Shown in pieces: positions 49,201-56,332 of a stretch of 64,000 bases of DNA. The notes under the pieces are model-generated. The model saw only the letters and a program-made list of their open reading frames with translations. It did not search any database and was not told the DNA's origin. Position numbers and translations under genes: made by a program. Numbering within the stretch: position 1 is the first letter of the stretch; every line of letters starts with the position of its first letter. Origin of the DNA: Gilvimarinus sp. DA14 (GTDB taxonomy: Bacteria > Pseudomonadota > Gammaproteobacteria > Pseudomonadales > Cellvibrionaceae); assembly GCF_024204685.1 (NCBI RefSeq), contig NZ_CP100350.1:930001-994000 (forward strand), given 5' to 3'.

Positions 49201-49270
49201 GGATTACCTTGGCGAGCTGAACAGCTTTGGTCCCCGTGTATTTATGGGTGTAAAAGCTAAGTTCTTCTAG
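46226..49270 (+). CDS. TonB-dependent receptor (TIGR01782-like), probable alginate-oligosaccharide importer
   Basis: The protein has 1014 residues with a strong GGAGG ribosome-binding site. A signal peptide ends near residue 38 (SYTGMAQAQ), and a TonB-box-like ALEEVVVQGTR follows. The plug domain (about 55-190) contains ISIRGLGPYLSATTFNGR and GVAGLIALETVRPLDF, typical of the large proteobacterial sugar receptors. The 22-strand barrel ends in the outer-membrane signature GVKAKFF. It lies between two alginate-lyase units, so uptake of alginate fragments across the outer membrane is likely. There is no SusD partner, as expected outside Bacteroidota. Confidence 0.92.
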   Translation: MRNNNKFAQKSSRKHSFNRSMLVSAIAAISYTGMAQAQDSSDEMLALEEVVVQGTRATIQTTIDIKRNSTTIVDGMSANDIGDMPALSIGEALESITGASSHRENGGATEISIRGLGPYLSATTFNGRNATNGSGDRSVNFSQFPSELINKLAIYKTQDASLIEGGVAGLIALETVRPLDFNKRRLQVEAKAGFQPNQQNIEDSMSGDVGFRGSASYVDQFEFDNGSALGISLGYEQSDIAQPESEMRASSPSGTSLFACINDPSVTDRGYYLESAGDCEDPTTGPSNSGDYNTEINPETGEAYDAGKDYAFAPSSNSYRQNDTSDEREAFFAALQFQPNDRTDINIDYQTSERIQAEKRHDLNFANQKRTTPGVTPENLVVSENGAIHNWVGETAIESNSELYRRDENYEGYGINIAYDITQDFTVSADYSFSETTRVENQILLRTQSDDRNVYAEDISQYRPMVQWDTDSGIRQYEITGFDVTDHSLFSDRYRARIDSDVDRTNTIEAFRADFEWRLDGMITAVKGGVRHSELEYLDMGPTVRNEFEVTIGEYEFLSQVNETCAIDFPESDFMGAERDGALFTILDDQGNIVKETNSWATFDTACAVSMLAEHTGNSMDFPEMPESLASTTDVTETTDAAYIMADFDSEMFNKTVRGNFGVRVIQTDVESIGYRTPYTIETSDEGILSLVPVESADLERVEAGGDYTEVLPSVNVIMDLSEELMLRGAVYRGLSRPEPADLSYQRGFTVSSEEDITELDELIQNVSGDGNPNLQPLTSWSFDAAIEWYPNQDTMLAFGLYHKKFQGGFDTTRTTEEFLIDGQMVPADFDLTETNDDTSNLTGIEITATHNFSYLPGLLSGFGFKASYNYADSDFEFEDSNYGDITVRDDEGNVVYQTDGIVEPGNVPGFSDHVFSGQLYFSEGDFDASLIYKYRSEYFQPYTSNGTRLRFVGDTGVWETRMSYYITDDVRVSLEAINLFDEPKKQYHYTRDYLGELNSFGPRVFMGVKAKFF

Positions 49271-49312
49271 CCCTACCCCTTCCGGCGGCCCACTCCGCCG
49301 GAAACCACTCGT

Positions 49313-49336
49313 GCCCGCGCTTGCGCGGGCTTTTTT
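49313..49336 (+). terminator. Rho-independent terminator of the TonB receptor gene
   Basis: GCCCGCG (49313-49319) pairs with CGCGGGC (49324-49330), followed by TTTTTT. It sits 43 bases past the stop codon. Confidence 0.92.
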
Positions 49337-49387
49337 ATGTCAGTTAACAACAACTCTATTACCACTAATATCTATCTCGCGCGCCTT

Positions 49388-49429
49388 CTACTCCACCCTA
49401 TAGCCGATTGCCCAGACGGTCCTCACAAA
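49388..49429 (-). pseudogene. C-terminal remnant of an OmpR-type response regulator
   Basis: Read on the minus strand, this encodes FVRTVWAIGYRVE and a stop. That matches the very end of winged-helix response regulators (usually I-R-T-V-x-G-x-G-Y-R). The frame remains open upstream to about 49546, but that part shows no regulator features. A KNL-like stretch in another frame near 49553-49602 could be a second relic. No intact start or receiver domain exists. A chance match cannot be excluded. Confidence 0.4.
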
Positions 49430-49717
49430 GCCCATTCTATTAGCTACACACATACCCGCTAGCAAATAGATCACAAATACTGAACCCGTGAAAAACGCCA
49501 CCCTGATCGACCTGAAGCCGAAAGCGACAGTACAGGTGCACGGGCGTTAGTCGATTCAGCCAAATTTTTAGTATGCACGTCAGCGTCCACCAGCTTATAG
49601 GCGTGTTATTTTGATGTATCACCCGCTTCTTTAGTAAACCATCAGGTAAAATTTTTTGAGCCGTACTAGCTATGCCAACAGCATGGTTTATAAAAAGCGA
49701 AAGACAAAAGGCGGGAC

Positions 49718-49742
49718 AAAAAAAGCCCCCAAGAATGGGGGC
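49718..49742 (-). terminator. Rho-independent terminator of the repeat lipoprotein gene
   Basis: On the minus strand GCCCCC-ATTCTT-GGGGGC is followed by a run of seven T. It lies about 40 bases past the stop at 49781. Confidence 0.92.
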
Positions 49743-49780
49743 AAAAGAGAACAGCTATGGAACTAAAAAAACATTCGAAA

Positions 49781-51580
49781 TCACTCGGAAATCACAATAA
49801 CTTCCGCTGAATTCGAATGGTAGACAGAGTTTGGATTAACATCTGGGTCAAGAGAGTCGCCAAATACGTAATCCTCAAAGTCATCTTCAAACACCAAGGA
49901 AGTGCCTTCTAAATCCTCAAATATTTTAACCTCATCGATATGATAAGCGGCATCAGGAATCGTTGAGCCATTATCACCAAGCTTGAAGATGGCATATTCA
50001 ACACCATTCATTACCTCTGAGGGCGAGCCTGAAGCCGAACTAAAAGGCTCAGTGGTAACACTTGTACCATTGATGGTGATAGTCATCAGGGGCGTTGTAT
50101 CCGCGCTGGCAGCCGACGCATCCCACGTCATCTCCACTTCGGTCCACTCGCCTGGGGTAAAAGGAATATCGACGGTGATATCGTCACGGTCACGAATGGC
50201 AAACTTATCTTCCTGAATGCGCAAATCGACAAGAGCATTGCTGGTGCTGGTAGAGGAACCAAACAAACCGATGTAAGCGTCTTTAGCCGATCCGTCTTCA
50301 GTTACTGCATTGTCGTCTTTAAGAAACGAAACCGATAACTTACCCAAGGCAACAGCTGATTCAAGCTTATATCGCAGCTCACCGGCGTCATCAATCATAT
50401 TATCGGTAATCTGCGCAATTTTATTGCCAGGTGTACCAGGACCTGATTCATCACCAGAGCCGCCGCCTGTTCCTTCCCCGCCAGCAGTTACATTTGCCAC
50501 CACGGTTTCTGCAGTATTGCTGTGATAAACAGAATCACTGTTTTCTTCAGGATCCAAAGATACGCCAACCTCATAGCCTTCAAAGTCATCTTCGAAGGCT
50601 ATGCTATTACCTTCAATATCGGAATATACCTTTACGTTATCAACATAATAGGCGCCGTCAGGAATGATCGAGCCGTTGTCACCCACTTTGAAGATTACCG
50701 CTTCTACACCATCCATTACCGTTGTCGGAATTGAAGAGGCCGAAGAGAACGGCTCAGTGGTTACGCTTACGCCATTAATGGTGACAGTAACTAAAGGCGT
50801 CGCGTCTGCGCTCGCCGCGGAGGCGTCCCAGGTCATTTCGACGTCTGTCCACTCACCGGGAACGAAAGGAATCTCTACTTCGATGTCATCTCTGTCACGG
50901 ATAACGTACTTATCAGCCTGAATACGTAAGTCGACCATAGCCTGACTGGTACTTGTAGATGAGCCGTAAATACCAATATAAGCGTCTTTATCTGCTCCAT
51001 CTTCATCGACCACGTTCTCGTCTTTCAAGAAAGATACGGTAAGCTTTCCTTTCTCGATCGCTTCATCAAATTTATAGCGAAGCTCACCGGCATCATCGAG
51101 CATATTGTCGGTGATTCGAGCGGCCTTAGTGGTAGTAAGGACGGTATCCGCTCCGGTAATCGTGATTTCGAGGCTCGCCGATGTTCCATCTACTGATTGA
51201 ACCTCCACCACATCTACGATCGAGTCATCCGGTCCCGCCAAAGAGGCAACGGTGCTATTCTCAGTGTCGAGAGTGTACACCCAGTTACCATCCTCGATAA
51301 TTGAGAAAGTGCCGTACATAGTACTTTCATCGGATAGCGGCTGAACTGCGTCTTCGTCTGAGTCAGGATCAGTGACCACGATGGTGCCGGCCAAATCTTG
51401 AGTGCTGTTATTGGTGTTTGCTTCCAGGCCGCTAAAGGTCGCGGGAGTATTCTCTACCGGACCCGCGCTTGAGCTTGACCCCCCTGAGGTATCAGGCACG
51501 TCAAACACATCGTCCCCGTCGCCGCCGCACCCTGCCAAGCTGGCAGCCAGAATGGAAGCTGTTAACAGTTTCATTTTCAT
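49781..51580 (-). CDS. Surface lipoprotein with VCBS-like domain and two tandem 206-residue beta-sandwich repeats
   Basis: The protein has 599 residues with AAGGA upstream of the ATG. The lipoprotein signal ends in LAGC (Cys18). A VCBS-like domain (about 45-143) with VVTDPDSDEDAVQPL and IIEDGNWVYTLD follows. Two tandem copies of one domain come next, residues 156-361 and 391-596. Each begins ITDNM-DDAGELRYK, contains PGEWT-VEMTWDASAASAD and ends SVYHSN. They are joined by a Gly/Ser-rich linker. The repeats look like LamG/concanavalin-type sugar-binding folds. No catalytic motif is seen. Its place in the alginate locus suggests a surface alginate-binding role, which is inferred only. Confidence 0.85.
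   Translation of the reverse strand: MKMKLLTASILAASLAGCGGDGDDVFDVPDTSGGSSSSAGPVENTPATFSGLEANTNNSTQDLAGTIVVTDPDSDEDAVQPLSDESTMYGTFSIIEDGNWVYTLDTENSTVASLAGPDDSIVDVVEVQSVDGTSASLEITITGADTVLTTTKAARITDNMLDDAGELRYKFDEAIEKGKLTVSFLKDENVVDEDGADKDAYIGIYGSSTSTSQAMVDLRIQADKYVIRDRDDIEVEIPFVPGEWTDVEMTWDASAASADATPLVTVTINGVSVTTEPFSSASSIPTTVMDGVEAVIFKVGDNGSIIPDGAYYVDNVKVYSDIEGNSIAFEDDFEGYEVGVSLDPEENSDSVYHSNTAETVVANVTAGGEGTGGGSGDESGPGTPGNKIAQITDNMIDDAGELRYKLESAVALGKLSVSFLKDDNAVTEDGSAKDAYIGLFGSSTSTSNALVDLRIQEDKFAIRDRDDITVDIPFTPGEWTEVEMTWDASAASADTTPLMTITINGTSVTTEPFSSASGSPSEVMNGVEYAIFKLGDNGSTIPDAAYHIDEVKIFEDLEGTSLVFEDDFEDYVFGDSLDPDVNPNSVYHSNSAEVIVISE
49793..50410 (-). repeat. Repeat unit 2 of the lipoprotein gene
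   Basis: This 618-base unit (residues 391-596) is homologous to the unit at 50498-51115 along its whole length without a gap in the translations. It implies an internal duplication within the gene. Confidence 0.85.
50498..51115 (-). repeat. Repeat unit 1 of the lipoprotein gene
   Basis: This 618-base unit (residues 156-361) matches the unit at 49793-50410. Blocks such as YIG-(I/L)-(Y/F)-GSSTSTS and DLRIQ-DK are shared. The two units are separated by a low-complexity Gly/Ser linker. Confidence 0.85.
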
Positions 51581-52125
51581 AAGTGTGTATCCTTATTGTT
51601 AATTGATGACTTGATACGAATTTCTTACAGATTTAATTATTGTTGATTCACGTTAGTTTATTTACCAAGACACAGCATATTCAGAGCGTGACTTCTTTTA
51701 ACAAAAAGCCGTTTAACTTCAAGTTAAGTCTCATTTTGAACTCACCGAACAGTTAAACCTTTAGTCTCAATCCCTTAGTTTCCAAACCAAAAGTGCACTT
51801 TTCTGTCGCAGAGCCTGCCTACTTATCACAGTGAACCAAACCGCGTTCTTATCCCAGCATATGTTGTCTAGCGTGGAAAAAGGCGGGCTTCTGCCGAAGC
51901 CCGTTAAGCGGGTAACCACTCTCGTTAACCCATCGGAGAGGACCACAGACACTGTGGTAAAAACATGGCCTTGACGCCAATACATACTGGCGCTGTTGAG
52001 TTAACACCTACAGCGCCAAACAAACTTGCTGAATCAAAAGTTTCAATCATTTACTCCCTAATTATCATTATTTATAGGAAAGCATAATCGCCAGATAGGA
52101 AGACCTTACCGAATTGACTGCACTT

Positions 52126-52144
52126 TTGTCAACCGATTTGACAA
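52126..52144. promoter_or_regulatory. Dyad TTGTCAA-CCGAT-TTGACAA with back-to-back -35-like boxes
   Basis: A perfect 7-bp inverted repeat with a 5-base spacer. Each arm contains TTGACA reading outward, and the minus strand reads CGGTTGACAA, sharing GGTTGACA with other alginate-unit upstream regions. It is about 550 bases before the repeat-lipoprotein gene on the minus strand. Confidence 0.4.
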
Positions 52145-52341
52145 TAACAGCTTCAACCAATTTATAGACTCTAGAAATTAATTAATAAAGGCTTATATTT
52201 CAGCAACTTATGAGACAGAATCGGAAATGCAGAACGGAAACACAAAACTGAGAGGTAAGAGCTGCAAACGATGCGAGATCACCGTTTGCTCTACCCCTCA
52301 CCAAGTTACGGCCAACAAAGGAGGGGTGGTGATAACACCGA

Positions 52342-52379
52342 AGCAGCGCCACTTAGAAAATAGGCTAGGTGGCGCTGCT
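52342..52379. terminator. Strong stem-loop after the PL7 gene (operon end)
   Basis: An 11-bp perfect stem AGCAGCGCCAC (52342-52352) pairs with GTGGCGCTGCT (52369-52379) around a 16-base loop, starting 16 bases past the PL7 stop. No T-run follows on the minus strand. It may stabilise the mRNA end or act as a non-canonical terminator. Confidence 0.5.
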
Positions 52380-52394
52380 AAGTAAGGCTATAGG

Positions 52395-53492
52395 CTATTT
52401 AACTGTCAAGGACGAAAAGGTCGCCTGCACATAGTGACCGTTTTGATAGTCTTCCTCCCAAACACCACTGCCCGCACAGCCCGCATACCACATGCCCTCC
52501 TGGTCTTTACTGCTGCATTGGTTGTAGGCGCCTGCTTTAAAGTAGAACCAGTCACCGCTATAACCGCGGGGGTTATCGAGTTCGTCCACCACGCCATTAG
52601 GATCGACATTATTCGATAAATCTACCGAGTATTCGACCGTCGGTTTACCCTCTGCAGAGAAGGTCAGATTCATAATATTGCCGTCAACATCAACGGTGTA
52701 ACTGAACGTTTCATTAAGCTTGAGCCCAGCTTCTCCTGGATCCTCAGACGAATCCCATAGATTGCCCCAGACAGGGTAAGCAATGTCGGTGCGATTGGGG
52801 TCATCACGCTCTAAGTTCCGTTCGTACGTCCAAAACACCGAACCGTGTTCGTGATTAGGCCATTTCTTGAAATAAATTTTTAAAGGTTCATTACCATAAC
52901 CAAAACCGCGAGCCATTGAATCATCCTTGCCCGCATGAATTTGACCTACCACTACGGAGAAGGCCGGTTTCTTGTCGGGATTTTTAGCGTCGACGGCCAC
53001 ATGATTAACGGCCAAAGTAGCCGATAGTTGCCCGCCAATCGCCCCATATTTACTGGCTTTAGAGTGAGCTGCCAGGGCAAAATTATTGCCGGGTGCTTTG
53101 GTTTTAGAGCCCTCGGGATCAACCATTTGTCGCAGCTCGCTGCGGGTATTGGTAGAGTTGGCAGTGGTTATCGCTTTATTGGGTGCCGCAAAAACCACGC
53201 CGCCCTCTTCATTTGCGTAGAAAAAACGCGGTTCCAGCAAGCGGCTGATGTTGGGCGGGCCTACTTCGTCTATCTTTCCGTCGCGATTACTATCCATCGG
53301 CAGCGTTATCTTCCAATGCGAGAAATCCATAACAGAGCCGGGAATCCTTTTACCGATCATCGCATCGGCGTTATAAGTTTCTTTCTTGGTTTGTGTTTGA
53401 CCCTGACAGGCAGTCAGAACAGCAACTGAAGAAACGATTGCCATAGCAGCAACTGGGATGCGTCGCATCGACTTTTGAAGGTTTATTATCAT
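52395..53492 (-). CDS. PL7 alginate lyase, lipoprotein
   Basis: The protein has 365 residues with GGGAGA six bases before the ATG. The lipoprotein signal ends in LTAC (Cys29). The PL7 domain (about 55-364) has the three family blocks: NTRSELRQM, VVVGQIHAGKDD and YFKAGAYNQCS. Three cysteines sit near the C-terminus (NQCSS, YAGCAG region). Unlike the PL7 protein at 44361 it lacks a carbohydrate-binding domain. It is the last gene of the eight-gene operon, 38 bases after the FBPase gene. Lipidation suggests outer-membrane attachment, where it would act on polymer or long oligomers. Confidence 0.92.
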   Translation of the reverse strand: MIINLQKSMRRIPVAAMAIVSSVAVLTACQGQTQTKKETYNADAMIGKRIPGSVMDFSHWKITLPMDSNRDGKIDEVGPPNISRLLEPRFFYANEEGGVVFAAPNKAITTANSTNTRSELRQMVDPEGSKTKAPGNNFALAAHSKASKYGAIGGQLSATLAVNHVAVDAKNPDKKPAFSVVVGQIHAGKDDSMARGFGYGNEPLKIYFKKWPNHEHGSVFWTYERNLERDDPNRTDIAYPVWGNLWDSSEDPGEAGLKLNETFSYTVDVDGNIMNLTFSAEGKPTVEYSVDLSNNVDPNGVVDELDNPRGYSGDWFYFKAGAYNQCSSKDQEGMWYAGCAGSGVWEEDYQNGHYVQATFSSLTVK

Positions 53493-53530
53493 CTTATTTC
53501 TCCCGCTAACTTTATGAGTTGGATATAGGA

Positions 53531-55183
53531 TTAAATTAACTGAAATTTCAAATTAGAGCTTCGCTCATGAATAGAAAATAAATAGGTATTATCAGCATCG
53601 GCGATAAAAACCATACCGGCAACGCCCGTTAAATCTCGATATGCACCGGAAAATCCACCGTCTACGCAAACCAAATGTCCATTGGCAAACCGTGGTGACT
53701 CACCGTCCTTGAGTTTTACCGGCAGATGACCATTGACGATAACACTACTGCCATCGCCGCCAAGTTCTTTAGCAACTGAAGCAATAAACGTCTGATTATC
53801 CCTTGTATTAAAGTAAGGATTCTTGCCTTCATCGTGAAAGCGTTTGTCGGCGACGAAGTAACGCTCGAACGTTGTCATCTTATTACGTCCAAACAAAGGC
53901 GATAAAGGCCCGCACCACAGATACCAAGCGATATCAGATAAGTACAGACAATTTTTACTTCCGCGCCGAGAATAGGCCTTGCGCAATTGCAGCTCGAAAG
54001 CATCGAACAAGGCTCTACCGCTGAGTTCTCTCTGGTTCACCTGAAAGGGTGCAGGCTTGAGATCCTCGTTCACTGGGAGACAGCCGTGAAACATGACAAA
54101 CCGACCGTCCGATGCTAACAAACTACCGTTGGCAAACAAAAAATTGATGTGTTTCTGCAGCCGTTCAGACTCGACAAACTGCGCTTTCAAATCCTCTATA
54201 ACCGACCACTCTTGGTCAGTTAAAGCAGAAGTGGAATTTGAGTTTACCGTGGGGAAATATGTGTCGGATAGGCCAACTGATTCGCCCTCTAAGATGATGA
54301 AGCCATTAGAAAAATCTACTTTTTTCAGCATGGCTCTATCGGCGAGAGCAAAGTTCGGATTGCGCTCTATGATCTGCTCTTCAAGTTTAAACTGCAACAC
54401 CGCTATGGCTTTATGCATAGCCTCCCAAGGCTGATTGGGGTCCGTCGTGGTCGAGCCTACAGAAAACTGTTCAGCTGGTTCGCACGCATAAGAATCACGA
54501 GCAAGCTGCGCCAAATTATTAAGATTTATACCATAGTCTCTGGTAAGGGTTTCGATATGCCCATACTTGAGACAAAGTCGCACTACCGTGGCGATGCACT
54601 CTAGCGACCCGGAGGCCGCCCCCATCCAAAGGACATCGTGATTACCCCATTGAATGGTGACGTCAGGCATGCCTTGCAAACGATCCAGAATTTTCGCCGC
54701 ATCTGGGCCACGATCAAAAATATCGCCAACCACATGCAAGCGATAACACGCCAATGCCAGCACCGCTTTGGCAATATATCGACACAGTTGCTCCCTATCT
54801 TGATAATCTAGCAAAGCGATAGCATCACGGCGCTGATCGTCAAGCACACCGTTAATGGCGTATTCATCCAGAATATTTAAAAACCAGCTGCAGCTGGCGA
54901 ATGTCTCTACCCCGACGGGCCAAAAACGGCGATCCTGCTTAAATCTAAGCAGAATTTCCATCATGGCCGTAAGTTCCGCAAAGTGGTCCGAGAGCCCCGG
55001 AGAAGTCGCCTCTTCACCGAGTAGGTAATGACGCAAAGCGCTTAAGGGAGCGCCAGGACTCTGCCTCGCGTAATCTTCCAATAGCGCCTCTAATATGCCG
55101 AATCGTCTTTCCGTTAACGCGTCGAACATATCCCCCTGTGCATGTAAATCCGATATAAAGACTTTGTAGGGCTGTGCAGGCAT
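53531..55183 (-). CDS. Fructose-1,6-bisphosphatase class III
   Basis: The protein has 550 residues. It has a metallophosphatase core with FISDLHAQGD (residues 10-18), VVGDIFDRGPDAAKILDRL, QWGNHDVLWMG and VNGHLPVKLKDG, the pattern of class III (Bacillus Fbp-type) FBPases. That class is usually about 640-670 residues, so this one is on the short side. It hydrolyses fructose 1,6-bisphosphate to fructose 6-phosphate. It lies between fba and PL7 with gaps of 33 and 38 bases, so it belongs to the alginate operon. Gammaproteobacteria normally rely on class I or II enzymes, so transfer is possible. Confidence 0.9.
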   Translation of the reverse strand: MPAQPYKVFISDLHAQGDMFDALTERRFGILEALLEDYARQSPGAPLSALRHYLLGEEATSPGLSDHFAELTAMMEILLRFKQDRRFWPVGVETFASCSWFLNILDEYAINGVLDDQRRDAIALLDYQDREQLCRYIAKAVLALACYRLHVVGDIFDRGPDAAKILDRLQGMPDVTIQWGNHDVLWMGAASGSLECIATVVRLCLKYGHIETLTRDYGINLNNLAQLARDSYACEPAEQFSVGSTTTDPNQPWEAMHKAIAVLQFKLEEQIIERNPNFALADRAMLKKVDFSNGFIILEGESVGLSDTYFPTVNSNSTSALTDQEWSVIEDLKAQFVESERLQKHINFLFANGSLLASDGRFVMFHGCLPVNEDLKPAPFQVNQRELSGRALFDAFELQLRKAYSRRGSKNCLYLSDIAWYLWCGPLSPLFGRNKMTTFERYFVADKRFHDEGKNPYFNTRDNQTFIASVAKELGGDGSSVIVNGHLPVKLKDGESPRFANGHLVCVDGGFSGAYRDLTGVAGMVFIADADNTYLFSIHERSSNLKFQLI

Positions 55184-55216
55184 CTAAAGGGTACTCACCA
55201 AATATACGCGTCGGCG

Positions 55217-56296
55217 CTAAAACACACTTTCGCAATTTAATTGGCGGCAGATGTCCGTCAATTTAGAAGAAAAGCCCTCTTCGGCTTTGCGCAACCAGAC
55301 CCTTGGATCATAAAACTTCTTGTTTGGTGCATCCGGACCCTCAGGATTGCCAATTTGAGCCTGAAGGTAATCTTTACGATCTTCATAAAACTCGCGCACA
55401 CCATTCCAGTAAGCCCACTGCAAATCGGTATCCACATTGACTTTCACTACACCGTACTCGATACCTAAAGCGATATCTTCGGCCGACGATCCCGAGCCAC
55501 CGTGAAACACGAAGTCCACTGGGTTATGACCCAAGTTGAAGGTTTGCTTCAAATGATCTTGAGAGTTACGCAGGATTTCTGGCCGCAAGGTTACATTGCC
55601 CGGCGAATACACACCATGAACATTACCAAAGGCCGCTGCGATAGTGAATTTATCGCTGATCTGGCTGAGCTTCTCATAGGCATATTCAACTTCTGAGGGC
55701 TGCGTGTACAAGCGGGATGAGTCTATTCCCGTATTATCGACACCGTCTTCTTCACCACCGGTAACACCCAGCTCGATTTCAAGCGTCATACCCATTGCAC
55801 TCATGCGCTTAAGATACTCGCAGCAAGTTTCAATATTCTCTTCCAAAGGCTCTTCGGACAAATCAATCATGTGTGAAGAAAACAACGGCTTACCGTGTTG
55901 ACGGTAATACTCTTCTCCGGCGTCCAGCAAACCATCGATCCAAGGCAAAAGTTTTCGAGCGGCGTGATCGGTGTGCAACATCACGTTGGCGCCGTAAACT
56001 GGCGCCATCGCATGGACGTGTAAGGCAGCAGAGACAGCGCCGTTTATAGAGCCTTGGTGGTTAGAGTTCGCTACAGATTTACCACCGTAAAACGCAGCCC
56101 CACCGTGTGATAGCTGAATAATGATTGGCGCACTAATCTCAGCAGCAACCGCCATTACGCTGTTAGCCGTGCTAGAGCTAGTAATATTGACCGCAGGCAA
56201 AGCCATGTGCTGTGCCTTGGCGTAGGCGAAGGTCTTCGAAACCGCATCACCTAGAATAACGTTTTCAGGTAAGGTTAGCTTATTAATCATGGGCAA
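55217..56296 (-). CDS. fba: Class II fructose-bisphosphate aldolase
   Basis: The protein has 359 residues. Zinc and substrate motifs are clear: MLHTDHAARKLLPWIDG, LEIELGVTGGEEDGVDN, GNVHGVYSPGNV and FHGGSGSSAEDI. It is the E. coli FbaA-like (class IIA) form. It joins dihydroxyacetone phosphate and glyceraldehyde 3-phosphate or splits the product. It lies between kdgK and the FBPase gene with gaps of 36 and 33 bases. In this setting it most likely runs in the gluconeogenic direction, using triose phosphate from KDPG cleavage. Confidence 0.94.
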   Translation of the reverse strand: MPMINKLTLPENVILGDAVSKTFAYAKAQHMALPAVNITSSSTANSVMAVAAEISAPIIIQLSHGGAAFYGGKSVANSNHQGSINGAVSAALHVHAMAPVYGANVMLHTDHAARKLLPWIDGLLDAGEEYYRQHGKPLFSSHMIDLSEEPLEENIETCCEYLKRMSAMGMTLEIELGVTGGEEDGVDNTGIDSSRLYTQPSEVEYAYEKLSQISDKFTIAAAFGNVHGVYSPGNVTLRPEILRNSQDHLKQTFNLGHNPVDFVFHGGSGSSAEDIALGIEYGVVKVNVDTDLQWAYWNGVREFYEDRKDYLQAQIGNPEGPDAPNKKFYDPRVWLRKAEEGFSSKLTDICRQLNCESVF

Positions 56297-56332
56297 CTCT
56301 CTTGTGGATTGTTTGCTACATGCAGATCTACA

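Larger units (their letters stand above)
49271..49780. other. Region between the TonB receptor and the repeat lipoprotein (convergent ends)
   Basis: This is 510 bases. A terminator for the receptor lies at 49313-49336 and one for the lipoprotein at 49718-49742. Between them, on the minus strand, is what looks like the last residues of a response-regulator gene (49388-49429). The rest shows no gene. Confidence 0.6.
51581..52394. other. Long non-coding region with several perfect hairpins
   Basis: This is 814 bases between the repeat lipoprotein and the end of the lyase operon. Perfect stems occur at 51884-51903 (8 bp), 51942-51958 (7 bp, ACCACAG/CTGTGGT), 51988-52018 (9 bp, TGGCGCTGT/ACAGCGCCA) and 52342-52379 (11 bp). 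A TTGTCAA/TTGACAA dyad lies at 52126-52144. A 72-codon minus frame (51767-51985) overlaps the hairpins and is probably not a gene. Confidence 0.6.

Noticed and set aside
51767-51985. 72-codon minus-strand frame in the gap before PL7
   Set aside because: It overlaps three perfect hairpins and shows no recognisable domain or start signal.
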